Assembly: GCA_005879605.1 (NCBI GenBank)
Contig: VBKE01000013.1
Location: 1 to 48,961, forward strand
Source of the DNA: Deltaproteobacteria bacterium
GTDB taxonomy: Bacteria > Desulfobacterota > Binatia > UBA9968
Reading direction: 5' to 3'
Length of the DNA stretch: 48,961 bases
The translations under genes and the position numbers were made by a program. Every line of letters begins with the position of its first letter. The stretch's first letter is position 1. Below are positions 1-8,091 of this stretch, in pieces. The notes under the pieces were generated by a model. That model was given only the letters and a program-made list of their open reading frames with translations, searched no databases and had not been told where the DNA came from.

Positions 1-207
1 TACTTCTCACGTCCTTGCCCTCGCTGTGGCTCCTTCTTCGGCTTAGTTTTACGCCAAGCTTCAAGCCAACCGAGAGTACTGTCCGTAGATGGTTTGTGTA
101 TAACCTGCCGCTACGGGATTAATTGGGCGCTTGTCCGTGGCCGTGCTTTGGCTATTAAAGTTCACAAAAAACGTTTACCTATTCGCGCTACGAGACCTGG
201 CCTCTAA
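1..207 (+). CDS. Small zinc-ribbon protein, 5' end cut by window edge
   Basis: An open frame runs from base 1 to a TAA at 205-207, giving 68 residues of a C-terminus. It begins with a CPRCG knuckle and carries a second CITC knuckle about 28 residues later, followed by a basic tail. The spacing of two CxxC pairs around a short beta-rich linker is that of the small zinc-ribbon hypothetical proteins common in Deltaproteobacteria and related lineages. The start codon lies outside the window, so total length is unknown. It is probably a cytosolic Zn-binding protein; no substrate or partner can be inferred. It is convergent with the next small gene. Confidence 0.6.
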   Translation, partial: YFSRPCPRCGSFFGLVLRQASSQPRVLSVDGLCITCRYGINWALVRGRALAIKVHKKRLPIRATRPGL

Positions 208-256
208 ACGACGAACATCGGGCTTGGCTCAAAATCCAGCAAGCCAAAGCTAGCCG

Positions 257-484
257 CTACGCCGCCTTAACGCGTGCATCGACCCATGCCTTGGCTGCTT
301 CAATAGCGAAGGCTTCAGCCTCCTTCTTGGTCCCAAAGTAGTGAACTGAATCCTGGATGGTGTGGGACTCATAGCCACTGGCGGAATGCCAGCTTATATC
401 GGCAATGGGCATCCGCAGTTCTTTTTGTTTATCGAACTGGCCGCTGGCGGTGATGAAAAAGTCCTTGTAGAGCAACGCAGCCAT
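257..484 (-). CDS. Small hypothetical protein (75 aa)
   Basis: The ATG at 484 is preceded by a GAGG Shine-Dalgarno with 6-nt spacing, which supports a real start. The protein is short and soluble: a YKDFFITA strand, a central strand-turn region ending HTIQDSVHYF, and a charged C-terminal helix beginning at GTKKEAEAFA. This strand-strand-strand-helix plan resembles the small CV_2116-like/DUF proteins seen in many proteobacterial genomes, but that family link is from memory and unverified. There is no membrane segment or signal peptide. It ends tail-to-tail with the zinc-ribbon gene. Function unknown. Confidence 0.65.
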   Translation of the reverse strand: MAALLYKDFFITASGQFDKQKELRMPIADISWHSASGYESHTIQDSVHYFGTKKEAEAFAIEAAKAWVDARVKAA

Positions 485-683
485 AAAAACCTCGCTGTTC
501 GGGCTTGCTGATCTTGGCTAATCCAGCTCAAAGCTCGGACTTCTATGTGATCGGCGGTCCTCGAAGGCGGTTTTTTACGATTGGTATGGTGATCCTGTTG
601 TTGGCTCCTGTGGTCGCGGCAAAAATGCGAGGCCTGATATGATTCGCCGACCTGCTCGGTCGTCAGAGCCGGGCAATTAAACA

Positions 684-1457
684 TCAGGTTTTGCAGTACG
701 CAGCCATAAATTCCGATGTAACGCTTCTCAAGTTCGCATCAAGGATTCCCATCACCTTCTGAAAGATGAAATCAGGGACTCCTCCATAAAATGCGTCTGC
801 GATCCCTCCCGTGATGCAGGCCAGAGTATCGCTGTCTCCTCCTAACGATACCGCATTCCTGACGGCATCCTCAAAATCCTCTGATTCTAAGAAGGCAGTG
901 ATTGCTTGCGGCACTGTCCCTTGGCATGATTCGTTGAACTCGTAGGTGGGTCTGATTTCATCCAAACTTCTTGACAGATCGTAGCCATAAGTCGTTTCTA
1001 CATGCTCCTTGATCTCGTTTCTTGTTTTCCCGGTTCGCGCTAGGAAGATCGCGGAGGCGACAGCCTGCGCTCCTTTTATTCCTTCAGGATGATTGTGCGT
1101 TACTTCTGTATACTCCTTCGCTTTGGCCAAGACTTCCTCCAGAGTATTGAAGGCAAATCCGACCGGGCTGATCCGCATGGCAGCTCCATTGCCCCAGCTA
1201 TTATAGGGCGGGCTGTGCGCAGAGCGTGCCCATTGATGGAAAAAACCACCATACCCGGCATCGGGGTAACGGCGATAATAGGATTTCATCACTGATAAGT
1301 AATCTCTGTTGGTCAGGATGGCGTCGGCTAGGGCTACGGTGAGCACGCTGTCATCGGTGAAGGAGCACGAAGGGCTGAAAAGCTCAAATCGCTTCGTCTT
1401 GATATTGTTCCATTCGTATACCGAACCGATTACGTCTCCCGCAATTGCACCGATCAT
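684..1457 (-). CDS. ADP-ribosylglycohydrolase family protein
   Basis: A 257-residue protein opening with GAIAGDVIGSVYEW, followed by the first metal motif FTDDS at residues 33-37 and the second metal cluster GGDSDT at 206-211. These are the signature Asp/Thr ligands of the DraG/ARH fold, which binds two Mg ions and removes ADP-ribose from proteins or hydrolyses related N/O-glycosidic bonds. The middle HNHPEG block (121-126) is also typical. The length is short for the family, as in the minimal bacterial members. A GAAAGGA ribosome site lies just upstream of the ATG. No ADP-ribosyltransferase partner is in the window, so the substrate is unknown. It stands alone, 168 bp from the next gene. Confidence 0.88.
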   Translation of the reverse strand: MIGAIAGDVIGSVYEWNNIKTKRFELFSPSCSFTDDSVLTVALADAILTNRDYLSVMKSYYRRYPDAGYGGFFHQWARSAHSPPYNSWGNGAAMRISPVGFAFNTLEEVLAKAKEYTEVTHNHPEGIKGAQAVASAIFLARTGKTRNEIKEHVETTYGYDLSRSLDEIRPTYEFNESCQGTVPQAITAFLESEDFEDAVRNAVSLGGDSDTLACITGGIADAFYGGVPDFIFQKVMGILDANLRSVTSEFMAAYCKT

Positions 1458-1530
1458 GGGCTTTTCCTTTCGACATACCCTAAACTATAGAGTCAGAGTC
1501 CAGTCTGCCGTTCATTGGAACTGATCCGTC

Positions 1531-1601
1531 TTTCCCTGTTATTGGCATAACATCGCACGACAACTCGACGCTGCGGGGCGCATTAACTCGATAACAGGAA
1601 A
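1531..1601. repeat. Imperfect inverted repeat in the ARH/ABC intergenic gap
   Basis: The left arm TTTCCCTGTTAT (1531-1542) is the reverse complement of the right arm ATAACAGGAAA (1591-1601) except for one extra C, with about 48 nt between. It lies 3' of the ABC substrate-binding gene and 5' of the ADP-ribosylglycohydrolase gene. There is no T-run, so a simple intrinsic terminator is unlikely. It could be a long-loop RNA hairpin or a protein site. Confidence 0.4.
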
Positions 1602-1625
1602 TCGAAACCTAACGAGCGCCCACGG

Positions 1626-2612
1626 CTAGTGGCTGAGGCTTTTGAGGAAACCTTCTTTCTCAACTGACTTCACAATACTCGAATCCACAAACGACGCCGG
1701 GTCGGTCTTTGCAATCTCTTTTTGCGTCCGTCCTACCTCGGCAATGTACGTTTTCATTCCTTCGATGGTTGGGTAAGGCGCGTCCGGAAGCGCGGTTTTC
1801 AAATACGTGTAGGCGGTGTCGAGCGTGCTGAGATCGGTCTTTGCGTACTTTTTCAGAACGGCGATGGTTGGAGCTTTCTGGGTTTTGAAAAAATGAATCG
1901 CCTCGACGGTGGCTCGGCCGAACCGGAGCATCGCGTCGTGTTTTTCTCGGAGCATGCGCTGGCTCGTGATCAGGCCGCTATGGGGGTACGGGATGCGTTT
2001 GCTGGCGAGATCGACCAGAACCTTAAATCCCCTCTTTTCCCCTTCCTCTCGCTCCGTTGTGGTGATCACTGTGAACTGCGCCTGGCCTTGCTGCATGGCG
2101 AGCATGCGCAAGTTGGTGGCTCCGACGACTCGCAGGTTAACATCGCGTTCAGGATCAAATCCGATATTCCTGAGGCCCAAGCGCATGGCGAAGTCCGCCG
2201 ATGTTGCCGCGGAGTGATTCGCGCCGATCTTTCCTTTCAGGTCTTCGACCCGTTTAACGTCTGGGATGGCAATCAGATAGTACGGGAGAAAGACTTCGAA
2301 ACCCATGATCATGGTGACATCGGCGCCGCGCATTTTCGCTTGAACGACCGCCGGGCCAGTGCCCGCCACGACCTGCAATTCGCCGGCAAAGAGTGACATT
2401 AGAGCCTTGGGCGTGCCTTCGATGTAGACTACGTTCACGTCGAGCCCGTGTTTCTTGAAGATACCGGCGTCTTTGGCAACCCAAAGAACCGAGGACGAGC
2501 CTGCGTTGGGCGAGATGTAGGCAAAGTTCAAACGCTCCTGAGCATTTAGCTTGCCTGAACCGCCGCAAAAAACCATGATGATGAAAGCCACAAAGAGAGA
2601 TCGATGTCTCAT
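1626..2612 (-). CDS. NitT/TauT-type ABC transporter substrate-binding protein
   Basis: A 328-residue secreted protein. An N-terminal signal peptide (MRHRSLF then a hydrophobic stretch, cleavage probably after LNAQ) precedes an NMT1/THI5-like periplasmic fold. The first strand NFAYISPNAGSSSVLWVAKD and the following GIFKKHGLDV block are hallmarks of the SsuA/TauA/ThiY family. AAAGGAC sits 8 nt before the ATG. It should bind a small organic solute in the periplasm and hand it to a membrane permease. The only permease in the window lies about 4 kb upstream on the same strand (6762-7610), and no ATPase gene is present, so the pairing is inferred. The ligand cannot be read from the sequence. Confidence 0.85.
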   Translation of the reverse strand: MRHRSLFVAFIIMVFCGGSGKLNAQERLNFAYISPNAGSSSVLWVAKDAGIFKKHGLDVNVVYIEGTPKALMSLFAGELQVVAGTGPAVVQAKMRGADVTMIMGFEVFLPYYLIAIPDVKRVEDLKGKIGANHSAATSADFAMRLGLRNIGFDPERDVNLRVVGATNLRMLAMQQGQAQFTVITTTEREEGEKRGFKVLVDLASKRIPYPHSGLITSQRMLREKHDAMLRFGRATVEAIHFFKTQKAPTIAVLKKYAKTDLSTLDTAYTYLKTALPDAPYPTIEGMKTYIAEVGRTQKEIAKTDPASFVDSSIVKSVEKEGFLKSLSH

Positions 2613-2653
2613 ATACTAGTCCTTTCTCGTTCGCCGACCTTCAAACTTGAGCT

Positions 2654-3286
2654 TTATCGCTCGGTCACCAGCTTATTTGCAAGCTCGTCCTGATCGGCTG
2701 GAGAGCGGGGGAAGTGCTGCGCGAGAATCTCGCCGCAACGCTCGATCGCCTTGCAGAAGGCGTCGCAGGCGTTGGCGGATCTTAAGCCATTCGTGAGAAT
2801 CTGCACAACTTCATCCCAAGTGCCGGGTTGAACCCTCTCGTTGATCCCTTTGTCCGCTAGTACGACCACGCGGCGCTCCAAAAGCGAAGCGAGAATCAGG
2901 ATCCCGGTATGCGCCTTGGTGTAGTGGAGACCGTGGCCCGTGAAGGCCGCGAGGCTGCGGCCATGAACCGCATCCGCGACCCTGTGCTTGGGGATCAAAC
3001 GGCTCTTGAAGCGTGGAACACTACAAATGGCAAATCCTAAGACTGCGCCGACTACCGGCCAGAGTAGATATGTTTGAACCGATCCCCACGGATCATGCCA
3101 GATGAATGCAGCGAGGGTTCCGAGAACTAGCCCAATAACGAGACCGGAAAGCTCGACCTCGGCGTAGCGCCCGCTTGCGCTCACGACCATCGGCACGATC
3201 TCGCCGGAGGTTTTTTTCTCAGCGGCCATCACCGCTTGCTGAATCCGCTCCTGCTCTTCGTTTGTAAAGAACGTTTCTGCGTTCAT
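2654..3286 (-). CDS. TPM-domain membrane protein (short form)
   Basis: The start is the ATG at 3286. A longer reading upstream only translates the glycine-rich end of the preceding gene in the wrong frame. The 210-residue product opens with a helix (TNEEQERIQQAVMAAEKKTSGEIV is split here only for reference to residues 6-29), followed by two adjacent membrane segments around residues 45-85. A second half then carries ILILASLLERRVVVLADKGI, a strand pair typical of TPM (YgcG/YdjH) domains. TPM proteins occur with LemA in bacterial envelopes, though their biochemical role is poorly defined. It starts 4 nt after the upstream TPM stop codon, so the two are translationally coupled. It lacks the Gly-rich tail of its neighbours. 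Confidence 0.82.
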   Translation of the reverse strand: MNAETFFTNEEQERIQQAVMAAEKKTSGEIVPMVVSASGRYAEVELSGLVIGLVLGTLAAFIWHDPWGSVQTYLLWPVVGAVLGFAICSVPRFKSRLIPKHRVADAVHGRSLAAFTGHGLHYTKAHTGILILASLLERRVVVLADKGINERVQPGTWDEVVQILTNGLRSANACDAFCKAIERCGEILAQHFPRSPADQDELANKLVTER

Positions 3287-3290
3287 TTTA

Positions 3291-4208
3291 TTACCAGCTC
3301 CCTGAAGCTCCCCCGCCGCCAAATCCACCGCCACCTCCACTGAAGCCGCCTCCTCCGAACCCGCCGCCGCCAAATCCTCCTCCTCCGAAACCGCCGGGGA
3401 ATATACCGCCTCCCCAACCGCCGCGTCGATACCGTGACCCACCGGTCCATCCCGACGAAGTAGCGGACATGGTACTGCCAATGGCTCCCAATACGGCACC
3501 AAGAATAAGCGCGACAACTAAAACTAAACCGATTCCGGCGGCACTTCCCAAGGTCGCCACTAAACCAGCAACAGCGCCGCCGAATGCCCCGCCGATGAGC
3601 CGCCGCTGCATCATGCCGATAAAGAGAGCAAGGATCGCAGTCAGCGTGAGCGCGGTCAATAAAGAGGGAACTCCCGTCCCATTGCTTCTAGTGCTGGTCC
3701 GCGATCGTTCGGGCAGGGGCTCCCCTTTGGTCACTTGCAGGATAGCGTTTACGCCGGCTTCGATCCCGCCGGAGTAATCGTTCTCGCGAAAGCGGGGCAC
3801 GATGACTTCGTTAATGATGCGGTTCGCTATGGCGTCTGGCAAGACGCCTTCTAGACCGTAACCGACTTCAATGCGAAGCTTGTGCTCTTTTTGAGCGACG
3901 AGAAGAATCGCGCCGTTGTCAAAACCTTTTTGGCCTATCTTCCAATTCTCGGCGACTCTGATGCTGAAGTCCTCAAGCGGATCACCTTCGAGGCTGGGGA
4001 TGGTCAGTACGGCGATCTGATGGCCGGTTTCTCTTTCAAAGCTAGACAGACGGTCTTCCAGTTCTCGTGCCTTGTCAGGCTGGATCATGCCTGCGTAGTC
4101 ATTGATCCGTCCACGTAAAGGCGGAACGTCTAGCGCATACACGATCGATGACGTGAAAAGAAGCATAACGATGCCCGAAAAAACCGAGTGATCCCATCTA
4201 AACGTCAT
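3291..4208 (-). CDS. YgcG-like TPM-domain protein with Gly-rich tail (copy 2)
   Basis: A 305-residue exported protein with an N-terminal signal segment, then a TPM domain starting VPPLRGRINDYAGMI (about residues 28-42) and continuing through GHQIAVLTIPSL, GFDNGAILLVAQ and GYGLEGVLPD. Two or more transmembrane helices follow at roughly 185-245, and the tail is built of GGGGF repeats ending GGGGASGSW. This is the classic YgcG architecture. It is a close tandem paralogue of 5021-5977: the TPM halves are near-identical while the membrane linkers have diverged, which indicates duplication. It is fourth in the minus-strand lemA cluster, 27 nt after the nucleotidyltransferase-like gene. Its role, likely in envelope organisation with LemA, is inferred from context. 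Confidence 0.87.
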   Translation of the reverse strand: MTFRWDHSVFSGIVMLLFTSSIVYALDVPPLRGRINDYAGMIQPDKARELEDRLSSFERETGHQIAVLTIPSLEGDPLEDFSIRVAENWKIGQKGFDNGAILLVAQKEHKLRIEVGYGLEGVLPDAIANRIINEVIVPRFRENDYSGGIEAGVNAILQVTKGEPLPERSRTSTRSNGTGVPSLLTALTLTAILALFIGMMQRRLIGGAFGGAVAGLVATLGSAAGIGLVLVVALILGAVLGAIGSTMSATSSGWTGGSRYRRGGWGGGIFPGGFGGGGFGGGGFGGGGFSGGGGGFGGGGASGSW

Positions 4209-4235
4209 GCCGTATCGTCTCCGCGGTTCACGTGG

Positions 4236-4964
4236 CTAAGTTGCACTGACATCCATCTTTTCTAAAGAATCGATTGTCGCCTGAATCTCACTAAGGTAGT
4301 CGGCGAACAGAGAATTAAGTTCAGACTGAGTAAGCGTTAGGTCGCTGCGCTTCAGGTCGTAGACTTTTCTCATAGCATCTACACGGAGTTGCACTTGAGA
4401 GAGACCGGTCAGGATCTCTTCTGCCGACTGTGGCGCGGGCAGCTTTCTCAGATGAAGCAGCGCTCGGAAGAGAACCATGAACGAGCTTAATGACCTTATC
4501 AACAGGCGAGTTAGATCTTGTGGTGATTGAGTCCTTTCGATGTAAAGCTGACGCAACCTCAACATCTTTCCCTTCAACTCCTGTTCACACTGAAATCGCA
4601 GGTGTGTGAGTTGCAGTTGCAAGTCTCGCAGAAAATCCTGGCCGTAGAGCACCCGATATCTCTGTTTCATGTCCAAAAACTCTATCGGGAAAACATCAAC
4701 CGACGAATTGACGTAGACAGGATCAATGAATAGTGGCGTGGCAATGCCATTGTCATGCCATTTTCCGAGATATCCGGAGCATTTCTTCAGCTGCTGCGGT
4801 GTCACCTCGCTCAATAGAATCAGGCAATTGATGTTCGATTTGCCTCTTACATAGTCATCTGAAGCGGCACTGCCGTACAGAACGACAGCGAGGACTGCAT
4901 CACCATAGACTCCGCTTACGTCTTCTATAAATTGCCGAAGTATTTCTTCGAGATGATTATTCAT
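4236..4964 (-). CDS. Nucleotidyltransferase-like protein embedded in LemA/TPM cluster
   Basis: A 242-residue soluble protein. Residues 23-50 give the pol-beta-type nucleotidyltransferase core: VVLYGSAASDDYVRGKSNIN. The helix-turn GS pair is present at 31-32. The two metal-binding aspartates expected in the DxD position read N44-I-N46, so catalytic activity in the usual sense is doubtful. Residues 120-242 are entirely helical and HEPN-like in appearance (LLIRSLSSFMVLFRALLHL), suggesting a substrate or partner-binding half. It lies between two TPM genes, 27 nt and 56 nt from its neighbours, so it is part of the operon. It may be a regulatory pseudo-enzyme of the LemA/TPM complex; that is inference. 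Confidence 0.72.
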   Translation of the reverse strand: MNNHLEEILRQFIEDVSGVYGDAVLAVVLYGSAASDDYVRGKSNINCLILLSEVTPQQLKKCSGYLGKWHDNGIATPLFIDPVYVNSSVDVFPIEFLDMKQRYRVLYGQDFLRDLQLQLTHLRFQCEQELKGKMLRLRQLYIERTQSPQDLTRLLIRSLSSFMVLFRALLHLRKLPAPQSAEEILTGLSQVQLRVDAMRKVYDLKRSDLTLTQSELNSLFADYLSEIQATIDSLEKMDVSAT

Positions 4965-5020
4965 GACACTGGCCTCACTTGTTCATCACGGCTGTCGTAA
5001 AAACAAAGTGAATTTATTGT

Positions 5021-5977
5021 TCACCACCCTCCGGAAGCGCCACCGCCGCCGAAATCACCGCCGCCTCCACTGAAACCTCCACCATCGCTGAATCCTCCGC
5101 TGCCGAAATCACCACCATAACTTCCCCCAGAACCACTCCCGTCAATAAAGGCACCGCCAGTCAAAACATCGCGTGGCCACCGTTCTCGGCGTGAGCCTTT
5201 GACACTCCTTGGGTTTCCCCAGACTGCCGCTGCGGAAAAATTCGCTAAAGCACCGACTATCGCACCCGCCAGTGAGACCGCAATCCAAAGTCCAGGGCCT
5301 GATGTTAGAGCACCTCCGATACCGATCGCGCCGGCGCTAATTGCTCCGCCGAACGCACCGCCAAGCGGCGTGCGTCGGCTGATACCGACAATTAGAGCGA
5401 TCAAGGCTGCGAAAATGAACAGTCCGGCCGCTGGACGGTTTCCTTTTATCCTTGTCTTATCTTGCGAAGAATTGGGAAGAGCCTCGCCACGAGTGATTTT
5501 GAATATCGATTCGATGCCGGCTTCGATCCCGCCGGAGTAATCGTTCTCGCGAAAGCGGGGCACGATGATTTCGTTAATGATGCGGTTGGCTATAGCGTCT
5601 GGCAAGACGCCTTCTAGACCGTAACCGACTTCAATGCGGAGCTTGTGCTCTTTTTGAGCGACGAGAAGAATCGCGCCGTTGTCAAAACCCTTTTGGCCTA
5701 TCTTCCAATTCTCGGCGACTCTGATGCTGAAGTCCTCAAGCGCGTCGCCTTTCAGGCTGGGAATCGTGAGGACAGCTACTTGATGCCCGGTATCTCGCTC
5801 AAAGTCGGACAAGCGACTTTCCAGTTCTCGTGCTTTGTCAGGCTGGATCATGCTTGCGTAGTCATTGATCCGTCCACGCAAGGGCGGAACTTCCAATGCC
5901 AACCCAAAAGAAAAGATTGTTGGGACGAGCAGGCCGACAAGCCCGGCAAAGAAGGACCGTGCTTTGTGCAGCTTCAT
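5021..5977 (-). CDS. YgcG-like TPM-domain protein with Gly-rich tail (copy 1)
   Basis: A 318-residue exported membrane protein with a signal peptide (FFAGLVGLLVPTIFSFG), a TPM domain beginning VPPLRGRINDYASMI, two hydrophobic membrane stretches around 190-245, and a Gly/Ser/Phe-rich tail ending GGGGASGGW. It starts 7 nt after lemA stops, so the two are co-translated. It shares long identical blocks with copy 2 (RVAENWKIGQKGFDNGAIL and following), showing a recent duplication or gene conversion confined to the TPM half. TPM proteins are thought to act beside LemA at the cytoplasmic membrane; the reaction, if any, is unknown. Some family members were described as acid phosphatases, but I see no residue set here that settles this. 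Confidence 0.87.
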   Translation of the reverse strand: MKLHKARSFFAGLVGLLVPTIFSFGLALEVPPLRGRINDYASMIQPDKARELESRLSDFERDTGHQVAVLTIPSLKGDALEDFSIRVAENWKIGQKGFDNGAILLVAQKEHKLRIEVGYGLEGVLPDAIANRIINEIIVPRFRENDYSGGIEAGIESIFKITRGEALPNSSQDKTRIKGNRPAAGLFIFAALIALIVGISRRTPLGGAFGGAISAGAIGIGGALTSGPGLWIAVSLAGAIVGALANFSAAAVWGNPRSVKGSRRERWPRDVLTGGAFIDGSGSGGSYGGDFGSGGFSDGGGFSGGGGDFGGGGASGGW

Positions 5978-5984
5978 CTGCTGC

Positions 5985-6584
5985 TTAGAACTTTACCTGC
6001 GGAGGCTTGGTGGCCGTTTCCTCGGCGCTAAAACTCTCACGCGCTTTCAGGCCGAGAATGTAATTGGCCGTCAGATTCGTGGGGAAATAACGAACGGCTT
6101 TGTTGTATTCAGCGACGCTCTCCACGTAGCGCTTGCGCGCAACGGCGATCCGATTTTCCGTACCTTCGAGCTGGGCTTGAAGATCGCGGTAATTCGCGTT
6201 GGCTTTTAGGTCAGGATATTTTTCAACGACGACCAAAAGACGGGAAAGTGCGCCTGAAAGCTGTCGTTGTGCATCTTCAAACTTCTTGAACGTCTCCGGA
6301 TTGCTCAGAGCGTTAGCATCCAACTTGATGGAAGTCGCCTGGGCTCTCGCCTCGATCACTTGCTGCAGCGTCTGCTGCTCGAATTGCGCCGCCCCCTTAA
6401 CGGTCGCGACGAGATTCGGGACAAGATCCGCGCGTCTCTGATACTGATTCTGAACCTCGCCCCAGGCGGCTTTCACATCTTCATCCAGTCCCTGCAGTTT
6501 GTTGTAGCCGCAACCGGAAAGGATGATTAGCGTCCCCAAGCCGATGGCAAGAAGTTGGTATGATCGTAGTGTAAGTCCGCGCAT
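5985..6584 (-). CDS. lemA: LemA family lipoprotein
   Basis: A 199-residue protein with a lipoprotein signal: a hydrophobic stretch ending LSGC, with the Cys at about residue 25 as the lipidation site. The mature part is the LemA helical bundle, with the signatures GYNKLQGLDEDVKAAW, NQYQRRADLVPNLVATV and AVRYFPTNLTA. LemA proteins form coiled-coil bundles at the cytoplasmic membrane and often pair with TPM proteins. This is the first gene of the minus-strand cluster (lemA, TPM, NTase-like, TPM, TPM). GGAG lies 7 nt before the ATG. A possible promoter upstream has TTGCCC and TACATT hexamers 17 nt apart, but the match is modest. Confidence 0.92.
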   Translation of the reverse strand: MRGLTLRSYQLLAIGLGTLIILSGCGYNKLQGLDEDVKAAWGEVQNQYQRRADLVPNLVATVKGAAQFEQQTLQQVIEARAQATSIKLDANALSNPETFKKFEDAQRQLSGALSRLLVVVEKYPDLKANANYRDLQAQLEGTENRIAVARKRYVESVAEYNKAVRYFPTNLTANYILGLKARESFSAEETATKPPQVKF

Positions 6585-6702
6585 AAATAGGCTCCCGAAT
6601 AATTTTTAAGTGTTAATGTAAGACCCGCCGTCTCAAAGGGCAAGAGGCATGTAAAAAACGGTCGATTGACCTGGGCGTGAATCAAAGTTTAGTGAAGGGC
6701 TC

Positions 6703-6735
6703 AAAAAAAAGGGCCCGAGAAGCGGGCCCTTTTTA
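6703..6735. terminator. Bidirectional-looking intrinsic terminator
   Basis: A perfect 7-bp stem GGGCCCG (6711-6717) pairs with CGGGCCC (6723-6729) around a 5-nt loop. It is flanked by an A8 run on the left and T5 on the right. Read on the minus strand it ends the permease transcript just after the stop at 6762 with a U8 tract, and separates it from lemA. Confidence 0.9.
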
Positions 6736-6761
6736 AAGAACAGCGAAGCGGGGTGATTCGT

Positions 6762-7610
6762 CTATTCCGCTGATCCGACTGCCGGCCGCCACTTATCAAA
6801 CCGTCTTTCCACCTTAGTCAGCAACTCCATACCGATCATCCCGGTCAGGGCAAAAATGAGAACACCGACAAAAACCTTGTCGGTTTGGAAGGTAGCTCCG
6901 GCCACTGTGATCATAAAACCAATCCCGGCCGTAGCTGCATAAAGCTCTCCCACCATCACACCAACGATCCCCCTCCCAAGCCCCAGTCTCAGCCCAGTGA
7001 GGATAAAAGGGATGGTCGAAGGGAGCACGACGGTCTTAAAGATCATCCACTCCGAAGCACCAAAGCTTCTGGCGGCACAGAGAAGATTGGCCGGCGTCGT
7101 CTTCACACCGTCGCGCGTATTGATCAACATAGGGAAGACTGAACCAAGAAAGATAATTCCAACCTTCGAGAGTATTCCGATTCCCAGCCAGATGATAACC
7201 AACGGCAAGAGCGCCACGCGAGGGGTCGCGTTCATTGCGTTGACGAATGGGTCGAAGATGTAGCTCGCCCTCTTATACCAGCCGATCATTATGCCAAAAG
7301 GGATAGCGACGGCAGCCGAAAGGAAATAGCCCCAGAAAAGTTCGGTGCCGCTGATGTAAAGGTCATTAAAAATCTCCCCCGAGGAAAAAAGCTGGACGGC
7401 GGCGTTCCAAATGAGGGACGGTGCGCTCATGAACATGGGATTGATCCACTGGAAGGTATTTCCCACGAGCTCCCAAATAATCAGAAAGACAGCAACCGCC
7501 ACGCCACCGAGAATCTTTTTCTCCTGGTTCAAATAAAGCTTATACAGGCGCGATGCTTCCGCAACCTTTACATCGAGTAGTAATTCTGCAGATTCGTTTT
7601 GATCAGCCAT
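6762..7610 (-). CDS. NitT/TauT-type ABC transporter permease
   Basis: A 282-residue inner-membrane protein with about six transmembrane helices, the first at IWELVGNTF. The cytoplasmic EAA loop that contacts the ATPase reads AARSFGASEWMIFKTVVLPS, then the PFILTGLRLGLGRG continuation typical of SsuC/TauC. Members move sulfonates, taurine, nitrate, thiamine precursors or similar solutes; nothing here fixes the substrate. The start overlaps the end of the MarR gene by 8 nt, so the two are translationally coupled. A strong terminator follows directly. The cognate ATPase is not in the window, and the only substrate-binding gene lies beyond the LemA/TPM cluster. Confidence 0.9.
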   Translation of the reverse strand: MADQNESAELLLDVKVAEASRLYKLYLNQEKKILGGVAVAVFLIIWELVGNTFQWINPMFMSAPSLIWNAAVQLFSSGEIFNDLYISGTELFWGYFLSAAVAIPFGIMIGWYKRASYIFDPFVNAMNATPRVALLPLVIIWLGIGILSKVGIIFLGSVFPMLINTRDGVKTTPANLLCAARSFGASEWMIFKTVVLPSTIPFILTGLRLGLGRGIVGVMVGELYAATAGIGFMITVAGATFQTDKVFVGVLIFALTGMIGMELLTKVERRFDKWRPAVGSAE

Positions 7611-8088
7611 GGCTTGTCTCCTTTCGACGGTTATTTTTTGTCGCTAGATGGATTTCGTTGGGGTTGCTTCTTTGGGTCAGGCTATTTTTTTGGGTGAGGG
7701 TGTGTAGCACCTTAACCAGAGTCGGCCCAACCGACTGCAGTTCGTGTAAATGATGGATGGCGAGCTTTTGGAGAAATATCTCGCCTTTACCGGTTAATTT
7801 CACTAAAACTTGCCGGCGGTCATCGGTGGCGCGCAGCCGGCAGAGAAATCCCCGTTCCACGAGCCGGTCGGTGAGCTCCACGGTGCTGTGATGTTGGAGT
7901 TGCATTCTCTCGGCTAGGACGCTGATCGTCGGTTTGAGTCCTTCAGGCAATCCCTTGACGGCCATTAGGAGCTGGTGCTGCTGCGGTTCAATGCCCGCCT
8001 GTCGCGCCGCGGTCTCGCTGAAACGCAGAAAGCGACGTATTTGATAGCGAAATTCCGCCATTGCTCTAAAGTTGGGTCTCACACTCAT
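7603..8088 (-). CDS. MarR family transcriptional regulator
   Basis: A 161-residue winged-helix repressor-type protein. The HTH region is LAERMQLQHHSTVELTDRLV and the wing carries the family signature RATDDRRQVLVKLTGKG. The ATG at 8088 sits only 3 nt after a perfect TATAAT box, so that transcript would begin at or inside the codon. Either translation is leaderless or the real start is the in-frame ATG at 8061 (residue 10), which keeps the whole domain. Two tandem palindromes over the promoter indicate autorepression. Its stop overlaps the permease start, so ligand-responsive control of solute uptake is the simplest reading. The inducer is unknown. Confidence 0.9.
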   Translation of the reverse strand: MSVRPNFRAMAEFRYQIRRFLRFSETAARQAGIEPQQHQLLMAVKGLPEGLKPTISVLAERMQLQHHSTVELTDRLVERGFLCRLRATDDRRQVLVKLTGKGEIFLQKLAIHHLHELQSVGPTLVKVLHTLTQKNSLTQRSNPNEIHLATKNNRRKETSHG

Positions 8089-8091
8089 TTT

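Noticed and set aside
505..642. Plus-strand frame ending in a hydrophobic stretch (FFTIGMVILLLAPVVAAKM)
   Set aside because: No ATG/GTG start, only TTG/CTG candidates, and too short to distinguish from chance, although the helix looks membrane-like.
394..684. 96-codon minus-strand frame upstream of the small gene at 257
   Set aside because: Low-quality composition (many H, R, Q, S) with no homology signs; overlaps another coding frame.
1541..1620. Possible integron attC-like site (TAAC/GTTA words)
   Set aside because: The required core spacing and paired R/L boxes are not present.
1722..2396. Plus-strand 224-codon frame within the ABC substrate-binding gene
   Set aside because: Antisense shadow; no start signal or domain.
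2654..3517. Longer reading of the short TPM gene (start 3517)
   Set aside because: The first 77 residues translate the Gly-rich tail of the upstream gene out of frame; ATG at 3286 is preferred.
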